From NCBI GenBank assembly GCA_004154925.1, contig QJNS01000213.1, positions 1 through 64,000 of the forward strand: DNA of 64,000 nucleotides, given 5' to 3'. Source of the DNA: Monosporascus cannonballus. Lineage: Eukaryota; Ascomycota; Sordariomycetes; Xylariales. How positions within the stretch are numbered: position 1 is the first letter of the stretch; each line of letters opens with the position of its first letter. Below the pieces are notes generated by a model. It was not told the origin of the DNA and ran no database searches. It was given only the letters and a program-made list of their open reading frames with translations. This document shows, piece after piece, positions 1 through 11,423 of the stretch. Made by a program: the position numbers and the translations under genes.

Positions 1-1797
1 AAAAAAAAAAAACCCCCCCCCCCCCCACAAAAAAAAAGTCAAATCTAAGACGTTTCGGCGTCGTAATATGCCGTCGTATCGTTAGGATCTTCTTGACAAC
101 CTCCATCATACTGTGATCGTAGTAGACCCTTCTTATCTACCGCTGCATCACGCATCGATAAAGTAATCCAAGCCGTCAGTGCCTTGGCATGCAACTTGAT
201 TACGGGAACGGGCCCTAGGCTGTGTTCTGATGTTTAAGCATGCCCGCCAAGCAGATACATCGGCTCCCGGATAGCCGGGGAAGCTGGATGATACCAAGCT
301 CCATTGCCAGTATCTGCTGTCCTTGAGTTAAGGGTCGGACTAAGGTTGCCTATATGGGCAACTACGTATTTTTGGATGCTCTGAACTGCCGATCCGGAAG
401 ACTTCTGATATTGTATTTAGGAGTAGATCTCTGGAGACCATCATCCGGGAATTCCGATCCACAGAAAGCCGACCAACGGTCGGTTTCGGGAATCACCTGA
501 CTCGGCATACCGGCACGGCCAGCATCTCGGGGGTTCTACTCCTTCCGTCGTGATCGCCGTATCGTTAAAAACTTGAAAACATGCTACTTCGGTACGCATA
601 GTGAAGACATATATAGTCGTCTCATACTGCGGGTCGGTCTGCAGGTAGTCGTGTTTCGCACCCCGGTGACGGGGTTGGCTAATGCATGGCATATTGCGAA
701 ACACGATGCAGATAGAGGGATGAGATATGATTTATTTGCCTTCGATCTCCGTCGAGGGACAATACCAGTTCAATACTATGTGGGATGTGGTAAGAGTGTG
801 TGTAAAAGACCTACCCACGAAGTATACTCCTTTATCTTATTGTGGTACAGGACCATTCAAGTGGCTCAGCCACAGATGATATTGTTGGTAGGCTGAAGCA
901 TGGGGTACCTAAGCATGCATAACCGGGGTCTAAGAAGCAACGAGAACGTGGCATTCCTCGATCGAGAAGGGCCTGCATAGGTTTTGCGCAGGTTCACAAA
1001 GGTCCATCGGCGATAACTCAGATTCAACTACCCACGATGAGCTTTAAGGTATTAGCCATTATTATTACTATGAGATGCGGATGTACCACTTCTGTATAAG
1101 TTCTGGTATGCTCTTCTAAGGCTGGTATCTGCTTATCGTCAATGTCCCGAAGTTAGCCAATGGATTAGCTTGCTTGGGTGTATTGCGTCTCCGATGAACG
1201 GTCATCGCTCAATTCGGGATTTGAAGTTGCAAATGGTACAATCCAGTGACGGGATGTCGTGATTTGCGGATCTCGGACGGCATCGTTAGATAACACATTA
1301 GTTGAGGCGGCGGCGGCTATTTATGACGTAGCAATTTAGAAGCGAGCTACTGATAAGTGAGGTATTGCCCCGGTATAGCTGCTTGACCATTTGGGCGAGC
1401 GGAATTGAGGCTTTGCAATCGCGTTGAGGAAGACGAGAGCCCGTTCAAATGAGAACCGGCCTTTGAAAGGTCGAGATGGCAATACGCCCGGGCGTTTGCG
1501 GTTCGTCGTAAAAGCCATTGGGAAGGGAAGAAAAGTTGCGGGTCTCGGGCGGTTATGAGGCAACTCGAGCCCAATTTAATGGAACCGACTGCCGCACTCC
1601 AGAATTTCCTAAAGTGGAAACATGGTAGATTCACTCTGCCGAGGGGCTGGATCTGACCAAGAGGATGATGGCGATTGGTGGCTCGGTCGATCACGCAATC
1701 GCAGACTTTCGTAGTGAATGACATGAACAATGTCAAACTAACCACAATGCGGGGCAAAAAAGGGTCTAAGTCCGGGGTCTTCAGGTGTGTTAGAGCT
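1..1797. other. Intergenic sequence, no recognised gene
   Basis: Balanced base composition. It opens with an A run followed directly by a C run and another A run (positions 1-37). ORFs of up to 136 codons exist on both strands (for example 573-896 plus and 1347-1757 minus), but none shows a recognisable domain, membrane segment or consistent splice signals, so I treat them as chance. The last few hundred bases must hold the sulfite reductase promoter. I saw no clear palindromic site of the kind bound by sulfur-regulatory bZIP factors. Confidence 0.6.
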
Positions 1798-1842
1798 ATG
1801 TCGTCTGCTTCTAGATTCCTCCTCGGCGGAAAATATTTGTAA
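1798..1842 (+). promoter_or_regulatory. Small upstream ORF (14 codons) before sulfite reductase
   Basis: An ATG at 1798 opens a 14-codon frame that ends in TAA at 1840-1842, 37 nt before the sulfite reductase ATG at 1880. It lies in a different frame from the main gene. If transcription starts upstream of it, it would be the first AUG met by scanning ribosomes and could lower translation of the main frame. Whether it is inside the mRNA is not visible from the sequence. Confidence 0.3.
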
Positions 1843-1879
1843 GCTTGAGTCTGCTATATTGAGCCGTCGACCTGTCAAA

Positions 1880-4800
1880 ATGTCGTTCCTCTTCGGAAAG
1901 GCAGGCTTCTCTGCTTCTTCAAGTTCCAAGAACGACATGGCGACTCAAGATATTCAGATCCGCACGCCTGAAGAGGCCGGTATGTATCTTGCCCCGCCAT
2001 ACCCTATCCATATACGTCCAACGGCCTATGAGACTACACGAGAGGAACTTCTGTAGCATCAAACTAATATCGTCTGTTTCCGTAGTCGCGCGAATCGCAT
2101 ACCTTGCTAGCGACGTGGTCGTCTCTGTTCAGCCATCGCAGGGGCAGGACTCGGCGTTCTCTTCCCATCTTAAGAGATACGCTGGAAGAAAAGACCCTGG
2201 CTTGGTGTCAAAGGCCACAGGCGCGGTGCCAGAGGTAGGTTTAAGTTTCGGTCTCGCCCATCCGTCGTCCGTTCGAAGACGCCAATTGGCTGACTGGCTC
2301 CCTTTAAGATACTATCCGTGAGACACAACACAGATCCTCTTCTATCCGTATTTACCCCTATCCGTTCTGGCAACCTTGTCTCCGTGACTACTACTTCGGC
2401 CGTACTCCTACCATCCATTGCTCACCTTTACAAACTTGCTCATTATCCCGTTGTGCTTCATGTTTCTTTATACCCGGCCCAGTTCCCTGATTACTCCGCC
2501 ATAACTGCCATAAGAAACTCGGGATGGACTTTCTTGCAGTCAGAGTCGTTACAGGAGGCCCAGGACATGGCCATAACTGCCCATGCCCTAGCCGTCCGTT
2601 CGGGAAAGGGCGTCATTCACTTCTTCGACTCGACCGCTTGCTCGCTTGACAAGCCGATTGCTCCCGAAGACAGTGGAGTAGTGCGTGAGCTACTTAACCT
2701 CGACGATGTGCGCCGGTATCAAGCTGGCTCGGTGCCCGAGACAGGCATATATGCGGATGATGGAAGGGTCGCCCTGGTCTCCCTCCAACCGGAGAAGCCA
2801 ATCAAGTCCGCTGGGGAGGAAACAAACCGCCTTGCCGATTCGACCATATTAGGGACCTCCTCTAAGGCAGCGTCTTCCCTGGGATCCGAAAAGTCTAGCG
2901 AACGGAGCAACACCAGCGCTCCGCCGAGTGTAACTTCGGCGGCTACTACTATCGAAAGTTCCGCTCAACCTATCACCTCGGAAGACATCTACAGAATTGT
3001 CACGGCTATTTGGACCGAGCTTACAGAACGCACGGGTCGTGAATATAACGCTTTTGAATGGTCTGGCCCAGAGACTGCGGATAAGGCCATCTTCGTATTC
3101 GGATCCGATGCTGGTCTCTTTGCGGAAGCACTGGATTCGGCTAAGCCGGACGATATTTACGCTAAGGCAGGCCTCATCACCGCGAGGTTGTACAGGCCAT
3201 GGCTAGGTGCTAAACTCATAGAAGTCATCCCGAAAACTGTCAAGCGCATCGCCGTTCTCGAGCAGGTCTCGAAAAAAACTACCAAGTGGGGTCCGGTGTT
3301 GATCGATGTTCTGACGTCGGTCAAGAGCTTGTTAGGGGGTGTTGAGGTTGTCGTTGGCCACCAGCTCGGTTACATCGTGCCGGATACCATTCAGCAAGCG
3401 TTGAAGGGGATCTTCCAGAACCTGGCATCCGAGAAACCCCTGCAGAATCTCGAGGTAGGAATCAAGAATGATTCAGCGAAGGACCAGGCCCACGGCTTGG
3501 AACAGCCTAGACTCGAGACTGCTTATACAAAGATACTTGACCAGCTCTTTGGCAGAAGAGCATACGTCGCGAATGCGCTCAACTCACAGCATGCGGGTAT
3601 AGCATCCACCATCGCGGCCAGCCCCGAGTTTGGTTTCGGTTCATTGCTGGCTAGAAAGGAACACCGCCAGAGATTTGTCAAAGATGTTAAGCAGGCAGCC
3701 AGCTCTGGTTCCTTTATCACTGAGTCGCCGGTTAACTGGCTTGCCAAATGGGCTGCTAGTGCCCACGATGCCGCGAAGGCTGATGAGCTGGCCGACGATG
3801 TCATTGCACGTCTTGAAACCGATGGGTCTCCGATTTCCAGGGAACTCCTATCCAACAAGGGTCTTTTCCGGAAAGAGTCGCTCTGGCTTGTTGGGTCGGA
3901 TGCGTGGGCATATGATCTGGGCAATTCTGGCGTACACCATGTGTTGGCCTCCGGGGAGAACGTCAACTTGCTCATCATCGACTCAACTCCCTACTCAGAG
4001 CGAGCCGCTGCGGATGCCGCGAGGCGGAAGAAGGACATTGGTTTGTACGCGATGAACTTCGGCAACGCTTATGTAGCATCCACTGCAGTTTACAGTTCCT
4101 ATACCCAGGTCCTTCAAGCTATGGCCGAAGCCGACAAGTTCAATGGCCCCTCGGTCGTCCTTGCTTACCTTCCCTACTTCGGCGAGCATGATTCTCCGTT
4201 GACAGTGCTACAAGAGACGAAGAAGGCCGTGGATCTCGGCTACTGGCCCCTTTACAGGTGGAACCCTGAGAATGAGAACAAGGGCGAGCCTAACTTCTCC
4301 CTCGACTCGGAACGTGTCAAGAAGGAGCTTAAAGACTTCCTCGCAAGAGATAACAAGCTGACCCAGCTCATGCGACGGGAGCCTGTTTTTGCTGCGAATT
4401 TGGCACAGGATTTCGGCACGGAGGTTCGTGCGCAACAGAAGCGGAAGGCTAAGGATGCATATAACCAGTTGCTGGAGGGTCTATTCGGCGCGCCACTCAC
4501 GATTCTCTTTGCCTCCGACAACGGCAACGCGCAAAGCCTGGCAAAGCGATTAGGCACTAGAGGTCGCGCGAGGGGCCTTAAGACCACCGTCATGGCTATG
4601 GAAGACTATCCTGTCGAGGATTTACCATCCGAAGAGAATATCGTGCTCATCACTTCGACGGCCGGCCAGGGAGAATTCCCCCAAAACGGCAAGCCGTTCT
4701 GGGATGCCATCAAGGACAGCACGGATCTGGACTTGGCTTCCGTCAACTATTCGGTATTTGGCCTTGGAGACAGGCACTATTGGCCTCGGAAGGAAGATAG

Positions 4801-6819
4801 GGTGTACTACAACAAGCCCGCCAAGGACCTCGACAGACTCTTCGCCGCCTTTGGCGGCAGGCGGCTGTCTGAAGTGGGCCTTGGTGACGACCAAGATCCG
4901 GACGGATACCAGACCGGGTATGCGGAGTGGGAGCCGAAGATCTGGCAAGCGCTTGGCGTCGCCAACGTCGAAGGTCTGCCGGAGGAGCCTCCGCCGCCCA
5001 CGAACGAGGACATCAAGCTCGCGTCTAACTACCTCCGCGGTACGATCGTCGAAGGTCTGAAGGACACTACCACAGGTGCGATCTCCGCGTCTGATCAGCA
5101 GCTCACCAAGTTCCATGGCACGTACATGCAGGACGACCGGGATATCCGTGACGAGCGGAAAGCACAAGGCCTCGAACCTGCCTACTCATTTATGATCCGT
5201 TGCAGGTTACCCGGTGGTGTTGCTACTCCGAAGCAGTGGATACAAATGGATGACATCAGCACCACTCTCGGTAACGAGACGATGAAGCTTACGACGAGAC
5301 AAACATTCCAGTTCCACGGTGTCGTCAAGGGCAAGCTCAAGCCTGCCATGCAGGCTATCAACCGGGCTCTCATGACCACCATCGCAGCCTGTGGTGATGT
5401 TAACAGAAACGTCATGTGCAGTTCTCTGCCCACCCAATCCCAGTACCACAAGGAAGTATGGGCGTGCTCGAAGAAGATTAGTGATCATCTCCTCCCATCC
5501 ACCTCCGCCTACCACGAAATCTGGCTCACGGATGACGATAACAAGAAGGTGCAAGTCGCCGGTGATGCCGTACAGGACTTCGAACCTCTTTACGGACCCA
5601 CCTACCTTCCCCGGAAGTTCAAGATTACCATTGCTATCCCTCCTCACAATGACACCGATGTGTATGCCCACGATATCGGCCTGATCGCCATCAAGGGAGG
5701 TGATGGTCACTTGGTTGGCTTCAACGTCCTTGCCGGTGGTGGTATGGGAGCAACCCACAACAACAAGAAGACATACCCTCAGACGGGGCGTATGATGGGC
5801 TTCTGCACGGCTGAGGATGTCCACATCGCCTGCGAGAAGATCATGCTCGTGCAGCGCGACCACGGCGACCGAAAGAACCGAAAGCACGCTCGCCTCAAGT
5901 ACACCATGGACGACATGGGCGTCGACGTCTTCCGCTCCAAGGTCGAGGAGCTGTGGGGGAAAGCCTTCGAAAAGGAACGCCCGTTCCACTTTGAGAGCAA
6001 CATCGACGCATTCGGCTGGCAAAAGGACGAGACGGGCATGAACCACTTCACGTTCTTCATCGAGAACGGCCGCATCGAGGACACGGCCGACTTCCAGATG
6101 AAGACGGGCCTCCGCGAGATCGCCAAGGCGCACAAGGGCGAGTTCCGGCTAACGGGCAACCAGCACCTGATCCTGTCCAACGTGGCGGACGAGGACGTGC
6201 CGCACATGAAGGAGCTCATGAGTCAGTACAAGCTGGACAACGTGCAGTTCTCGGGCCTGCGGCTGAGCTCGTCGGCGTGCGTGGCGTTCCCGACGTGCGG
6301 GCTCGCCATGGCTGAGAGCGAGCGGTACCTGCCGGTGCTCATCAGCAAGCTCGAGTCGTGTCTCGAGGAGCACGGCCTGCGGAGCGACTCCATCGTCATG
6401 CGCATGACGGGCTGCCCCAACGGCTGCGCGCGCCCCTGGCTCGCTGAGGTCGCCTTTGTCGGCAAGGCCTACGGCGCCTACAACATGTACCTCGGCGGCG
6501 GCTACCACGGCCAGCGACTCAACAAGCTCTACCGCTCCAGCATCAAGGAAGACGAGATCCTCGCCATCATGCGGCCCCTTCTCAAACGCTACGCCCTCGA
6601 GCGTCTCGACGGCGAGCGCTTCGGCGACTTCTGCATCCGCGTCGGCGTCATCGTCGCCACGAGGGACGGCAGGGATTTCCACGATGATGTAAGTTGTCGT
6701 ACTCTTTCCATTTCTTTTCTTCTTGTCCTCCTTTCTGTATCATGGTTTTGCTGGACTGACTGATTGACTGACTGACTGACCAATTGTAGGTTGCTGAGGC
6801 GGAGTCGGACGAGGAATGA
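1880..6819 (+). CDS. MET5: Sulfite reductase (NADPH) hemoprotein beta subunit, four exons
   Basis: Reduces sulfite to sulfide with six electrons in cytosolic sulfate assimilation, paired with a flavoprotein alpha subunit. I read exons 1880-1979, 2086-2234, 2309-6688 and 6790-6819, giving 1552 aa, the usual size of the fungal protein. The ATG at 1880 (AAAATG context) is chosen because the long exon has no ATG of its own at its start and both upstream exons join it in frame. Domains: pyruvate-flavodoxin-oxidoreductase-like N-terminal half, flavodoxin domain from about residue 815 (FASDNGNAQ at 817), then sulfite/nitrite reductase repeats (FHG at about 1018). The siroheme-4Fe4S cysteines are present: CVAFPTC (C1407, C1413) and GCPNGC (C1452, C1456). 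Intron 3 leaves only nine residues, VAEAESDEE, in the last exon; it carries GACT repeats that supply several possible branch sites. The gene appears intact. Confidence 0.93.
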
Positions 6820-7355
6820 GGGTGATGATTGCCCTCGTTCATCGCTTGTTCTGTTGTGGGTGGTCGCAAAACTGGAGAATTGGGCGGTAGATTGCATATA
6901 TCGGCGTTACTGGATCCATCCGTATGTGTTTCGGTGGCGTGGTTAGGGTTTAGCTGTATGAATTTTATGATGAAGTTTCCAATGAATTCAGGGGCGCTTC
7001 TGAGCCCATTTTTTTTGGACGTACGCGAAATAGCATGTTAGCTCCTAGCGGGCTAGACTATAGTCAACTAATGAGTCCTACTGTCTTTCTTTATATTAGG
7101 AGGCGACTTAATTGATACCTCTCTTGGGTGCTGTCCCTCAGTTCCTCGTTGCGGTATGGACGGTATCAATTTCACGCTTGCGAGGATATCCTAGGCTACG
7201 TATCCTTGGTTCTTCACCCTAAAGATCCAACCACTCCCACATTGGAATATCTCCTTAATTCCGGCTTGAGCATCCTTGTCCCCTTCACCACTGAAACTCC
7301 CCGGCGCTCTGGTATTTCCCCATTGCTCTTCCACCGCTACGCTATCATGATATCT
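6820..7355. other. Intergenic spacer
   Basis: Follows the sulfite reductase stop codon and should contain its 3' UTR. T-rich patches occur near 7008-7016. No recognisable gene, RNA or repeat. The ORFs at 6829-7041 and 7128-7376 look like chance frames. Confidence 0.55.
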
Positions 7356-8898
7356 TCACCCGAGATTCCTCGGTGACTCGGATGCCTGTCCTAGAACAGG
7401 CAGTGAGGGCCCATTGCCGCCTCGACCATTAGCTTCCAAGACACATTCTTCGCCACTCCAGTGATAGAATTGTGTCCGATTTGGCAATAGGAGATGCAAT
7501 GTATGGCCCACCGACCCCGATCTGATGGCCGGGGCAATGGCTGGCCGGTCAGCAGGCACCCGCATCACCTTCATTAAGCCGGCCGGCTCTGCCTTCTATT
7601 ACCCCCGCCGATCGTCCGAAGTCCGTACACCTGCTCGGTCTTCTCACTATATTCGTCCAAGTTTCCGGTGACCAGTCGGCCGACGGAGCGTTTGCGGAGA
7701 GTGCGAGAGGCCGGGATGCCAATGCAAACCAACGTGCCGGCCATCTCAGCCGCGCTCCACATCACGAAACCCACAGTATTACCTGTGATGCAGCATGCGT
7801 CAAGGGAGATTTGATTTGCAGTTGCCCCGGGACGACGTACTGAGGTGGTTCCGGCTTGTCAACCCCGGAAGCTGGAACGTTCGCTGTATACCACACCTAC
7901 CAGAGCTACAGAGGCGCCGATGTCAACTTGTTGAACTCCAAAGGTGGGCGCTCAAACCGTTGCTATTTCGAGCTTATTTAGCTATTTATGATTGCATTCC
8001 GGCACAACTAGATGCACTAGCTTAAACTAAAAGGGGTTGAACGGTTGAGAGGTGCAACTCACATGAATCCGAGACTCAGGCTGGCTAGTATAATCAACTT
8101 TTCTGTATGCTTAATCTGCACTTCAGAGATGGACAGCCATGGGAAAATGGCGAAGATGGAATCGATGGAGAAAGAGACGACTAATCGTGGCTTTGTTAAT
8201 CCATAGTACTTAATATATGGATCTCGAAAGCGCAATAACTCACCGGGAATAGGGCATATACTACATCTGCTTTGCTGTAACAGTGGTCCTGGGGAGTGCG
8301 GAGATCCCAAAAATCGGAAGGCAGGTTGCACCTATTACACATCAACGACCGCTTTCCGACTGCGAGAGACTGACGAGCCCGGGTGGCTGCCCGATAAGGA
8401 GACGGAACACGTTTCAGTAGGTAACAGAAAAAGGGGATGCATGCCACGATGAGATGTGAGTTTTCTTTCGCTGTTCCAAAAGGGATTGGAGGAACTCAAT
8501 GTGGTTTTATTTCCAAACTAACCAGGAGCCATGGGATGACGCTTGTCGAGATAGACGCTGCCGGGAGAGTAGCCATCCCTACCCATATAGCGCCTCTGTA
8601 AGGGCTGGATGACAAAACGTAGCGAGAACAGGGCCAGCGAGGTCTTTGCTATGGCCGTTCCGAGGGCCGCGAAACTCTGCGCGAGGAGCTCCCAGACGAT
8701 AACCTTCGATCGATCGGTCTCTGCTAAAACCCAGGTATTCTCACCCGTCTGAGAAGACATATACCATTGCAACGGGCCCACGGCCATGCGTGCCACACCA
8801 ACCATTAGCCTGTTTGTTTGACATACCTGATGCAACGCAACATGGATAAGAGCTTCTGTGCCCTTAGTATTCAGCGCAGGCGGTGTATAATTGAGGCT
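7356..8898 (-). pseudogene. Fungal rhodopsin-like (PTH11-related) seven-TM membrane protein, incomplete or decayed
   Basis: Several minus-strand blocks line up in order with the fungal integral membrane 'rhodopsin domain' family (PF20684). They are: a piece ending ALIHVALHQ (about 8898-8840); after an intron with acceptor near 8749, TGENTWVL...WELLAQSFAALG with a helix (8748-8582); a block with WDLRTPQDHC (about 8320-8250); SIFAIFPWLSISEVQIK...ILASLSLGF (about 8180-8070), ending at a GTGAGT donor; then GFVMWSAAEMAGTLVCIGIP (about 7774-7715) and a polar tail with GLRTIGGG. The tail frame stops near 7574, but a second frame down to 7356 resembles a continuation. I could not find a start codon or first membrane helix upstream, and some joins need non-standard splice sites. 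It may be a multi-exon gene I cannot fully splice; decay is my preferred reading. Ligand unknown. Confidence 0.5.
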
Positions 8899-9536
8899 CT
8901 GGTAAGGTCACCTATTAATGTGAATACCCTGAAACGTGCCAAAGCCGGGTTGAGGTGCATGAATTGCCACACCGAGCTGCGATACCTCAGCCTATGCCGG
9001 GGCCAGTTAACCTTTAATCAGAATCTGGACATCTCCGCCGGCTCGTTATCTATAGGTATAGTTGACGTATTCTTTAACCGCGTCGCCACTATCCCCGAGA
9101 GACATCATACAGCTACAACAAGATCAAAGCTTCATATAGAACCTGGCTCAGGGCTCGTCTTGCCAAAATATACGCCTTCAGCTAAATACAGCTATATTTT
9201 GAACACTCTAACCTTGTAACACTGTTCCTTATTAGTCAGGCTTCCGCGATATGTCAGCCGTTTCTTTCGGCATATTTCATGTCTACGGCTTGTTTTCGAT
9301 CATCGATTATCGCAGTGACTGGCTAGGCTATGTCAGTCGCCTAGGGCATCTCTATAATTTAATACCTTGTCGTATTATATAAGTGATACATACAGGAGAA
9401 AGTGATATGTATGGCTGATGGTTGATCAAAGGGGTAACGTCGATCTGTGGGTGTATTACACGAACGAATGTAATAAGGTAGATCGATTGCATTTCGTATA
9501 GTTGAGGCCATATGAACCGTCAGATAGGTAGCGGGG
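8899..9536. other. Intergenic spacer
   Basis: Separates the rhodopsin-like remnant from the inverted-repeat element. One plus-strand ORF (8818-9219) overlaps the remnant and has no recognisable domain. No other structure seen. Confidence 0.5.
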
Positions 9537-9786
9537 CGTGGACAAATAATTGTCACGTTTTACTCTTACGCCCTTGAACATCAAAAAATGATATCAATGG
9601 ATAAGCCATTTCATATCTCCCGACTCCAAGATGTACATTATTTAATAGGTCAATAAATAAGCAAGTGAACAATATCAATGACATTTTTTTAAGCGTTTTG
9701 GTGAATGCTCTGTAACCTCTGTAAATAGTTGCATTGGAATAAGCTACTGCGATGTAATGTGGGGGTGTGTCAATTATTTGTCCACG
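9537..9786. mobile_element. 250-bp segment with inverted terminal repeats (MITE-like)
   Basis: The left end, 9537-9556 (GTGGACAAATAATTG core), is the reverse complement of the right end, 9767-9786, over 20 bases with one mismatch. The interior is AT-rich and has no recognisable protein. A convincing target duplication is not visible at the edges. The layout fits a non-autonomous DNA transposon, or a truncated one, about 330 bp upstream of the aquaporin start. A functional cruciform or regulatory palindrome is a less likely alternative. Confidence 0.5.
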
Positions 9787-10116
9787 GCCTGGGGTAGTAG
9801 GTGGGTACCCCTGCGACTCGTACGTTCCATCTACACAGCATGCAAGGAAAGATTCTAGACCCTCGCTCAGTCCCGGCTTGATATGCGGTCGGCTCCGGTT
9901 CACCTCATCAACCAGGACTTGACATGCAATCCGTCACTTCGAAACCCCTCATCGACCTAACAGCAAGTGCCAGCAGTATTTCTTCTTGATTCATAGAGCA
10001 GCGAAACGCCCTTCTATTCATTATCATCCCATTACTAGCCTTAATCGCCGCAAAGTCGGATAATACAATACAACATCTTTTGCAACTTTAGGCGCATGCG
10101 CTATTGATAAGCGGTC
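9787..10116. promoter_or_regulatory. Upstream region of the aquaporin gene
   Basis: 330 bp between the inverted-repeat element and the aquaporin ATG. It must contain the core promoter and 5' UTR unless transcription starts inside the element. No defined binding site recognised. Confidence 0.35.
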
Positions 10117-11423
10117 ATGGCAGAGACAAATGACAGCCAAAGACCATTTGGCGTGGCAACAGGAAACGAGAGCTTCGGCGAAGTCAATGTTCAGTCTCTT
10201 CCTCTGCACAAGTTCTGGTCCGCCAACGATGCCGTAGACATGAGCAACAGCACCATCACGTCCGCGGGCCACAACCTCCACGGAACCGCTTTTCATGGTT
10301 CGTTTGCGCCGATCGCGCAGAGGAGGAAGGTAATCCATAAGAAGCCCTGGTACAGGAGGAAGGAGTATTTCACAGACGGATGGCTTGACGCTCATATCTG
10401 GCGTGCAGGTGTAAGTATCCCACGTCGATCGGCTTAACAGTCATGCAAGCAATGGTGGCTAACCAAAAAGGCCTAGATTATTGAAGGCGTTGGGACATTC
10501 TGTCTCGTATATCTCCTCGCCCAGTTTGGCATGTCGCTCATGAACTATGGTACGGTGCAGACAGGCGCTTACATTGGTTTGTTCTGCTGGGCTATGCTGG
10601 CGGTGCTTGTCTATTGTCTGGCTCCGGCGTCCGGTGCGCATATGAACTGCATGGTTACCTTTACAACCGTTTTATGTGGGCTTTGCCCGCTCTCGCGTGG
10701 TGTCATATACATGATCTTCCAGCTAGTGGGGGCCAGCCTCGCTGGAGGCGTCATGGTTGGTTCCTGGGGCATCGAAAGAACATTGGAGTAAGCGGTCCAG
10801 TTTTCTTTGATACCAGATGGCGATCTGACTACTAACACATGTTCCTAGGTATCAAGGAACTGGTTGCTTCTATGACTCCTCTGTTCTGACCACCGGCCAA
10901 GTCCTTATCATGGAGTCCGCCGCCGATTTCATAATTCTGTAAGGGACAACCCTACGCCTCCATTGAAGAGTTAAAAGACTGATTTGATTATAGATTTCTT
11001 GTGTTCGGTGTAGGCCTTGATCCCCGGCAAAGCCACGTCTTCGGACCCCACCTCGTGCCTGCTCTTGTCGGTCTATCCTTTGGAGTGGTGGCATTCGTGA
11101 ACTCGGCGACTGCTCCAGGTTATGGAGGTGCAAATATGAACCCGGCTAAGTGCTTCGGCTTTGCCGTTGCGACTCAAGACTTTTCCGGTAAGTGAGTACC
11201 GTCCCCTGAACCAGAAATGCGTTACTGATAGGGTGATTAGCCCAATGGATCTGGTGGGTTGCAGGCGTAAGTCTTATTCCCCCAATATCGAACTGGGTTT
11301 GGAATACCGCATTAACCGAATTAGCTCATTGGTTGCCTATTACAATCGATATTGTACAACTTCAACCCCCCTTGGGTCGTGCCTGACGAAAACACTCCCG
11401 GCGGAAAACCAAGGGCAGCTTGA
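10117..11423 (+). CDS. Aquaporin / MIP channel, XIP-like, six exons
   Basis: Membrane channel for water or small neutral solutes. Exons 10117-10410, 10477-10787, 10849-10938, 10994-11187, 11241-11266 and 11325-11423 join in frame through five introns of 53-66 nt to give 337 aa. A hydrophilic N-terminus of about 98 residues is followed by six hydrophobic helices starting at residue 99. The first NPA box is replaced by NCM (SGAHMNCMVTF, N155-C156-M157). The second reads NPAKC (residues 281-285) in GGANMNPAKCFGFA. The cysteine after the second box recalls the NPARC signature of X-intrinsic proteins, known in plants and fungi, with Lys in place of Arg. The C-terminus is short (GGKPRAA). The ATG at 10117 is the only early in-frame start. 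Substrate cannot be told from the sequence; the changed first box suggests it is not a classical water channel. Confidence 0.85.

Noticed and set aside
1..37. Telomere or artificial linker suggested by A and C runs at the window start
   Set aside because: No telomeric TTAGGG-type repeat; a homopolymer tract or assembly artefact is enough.
573..896. 107-codon plus-strand ORF
   Set aside because: No domain, no splice context, overlaps an equally open minus-strand frame; likely chance.
1347..1757. 136-codon minus-strand ORF
   Set aside because: Low similarity to anything recognisable and shadowed by another frame of similar length.
5207..6133. 308-codon minus-strand ORF
   Set aside because: Antisense shadow of the sulfite reductase coding sequence in GC-rich codons.
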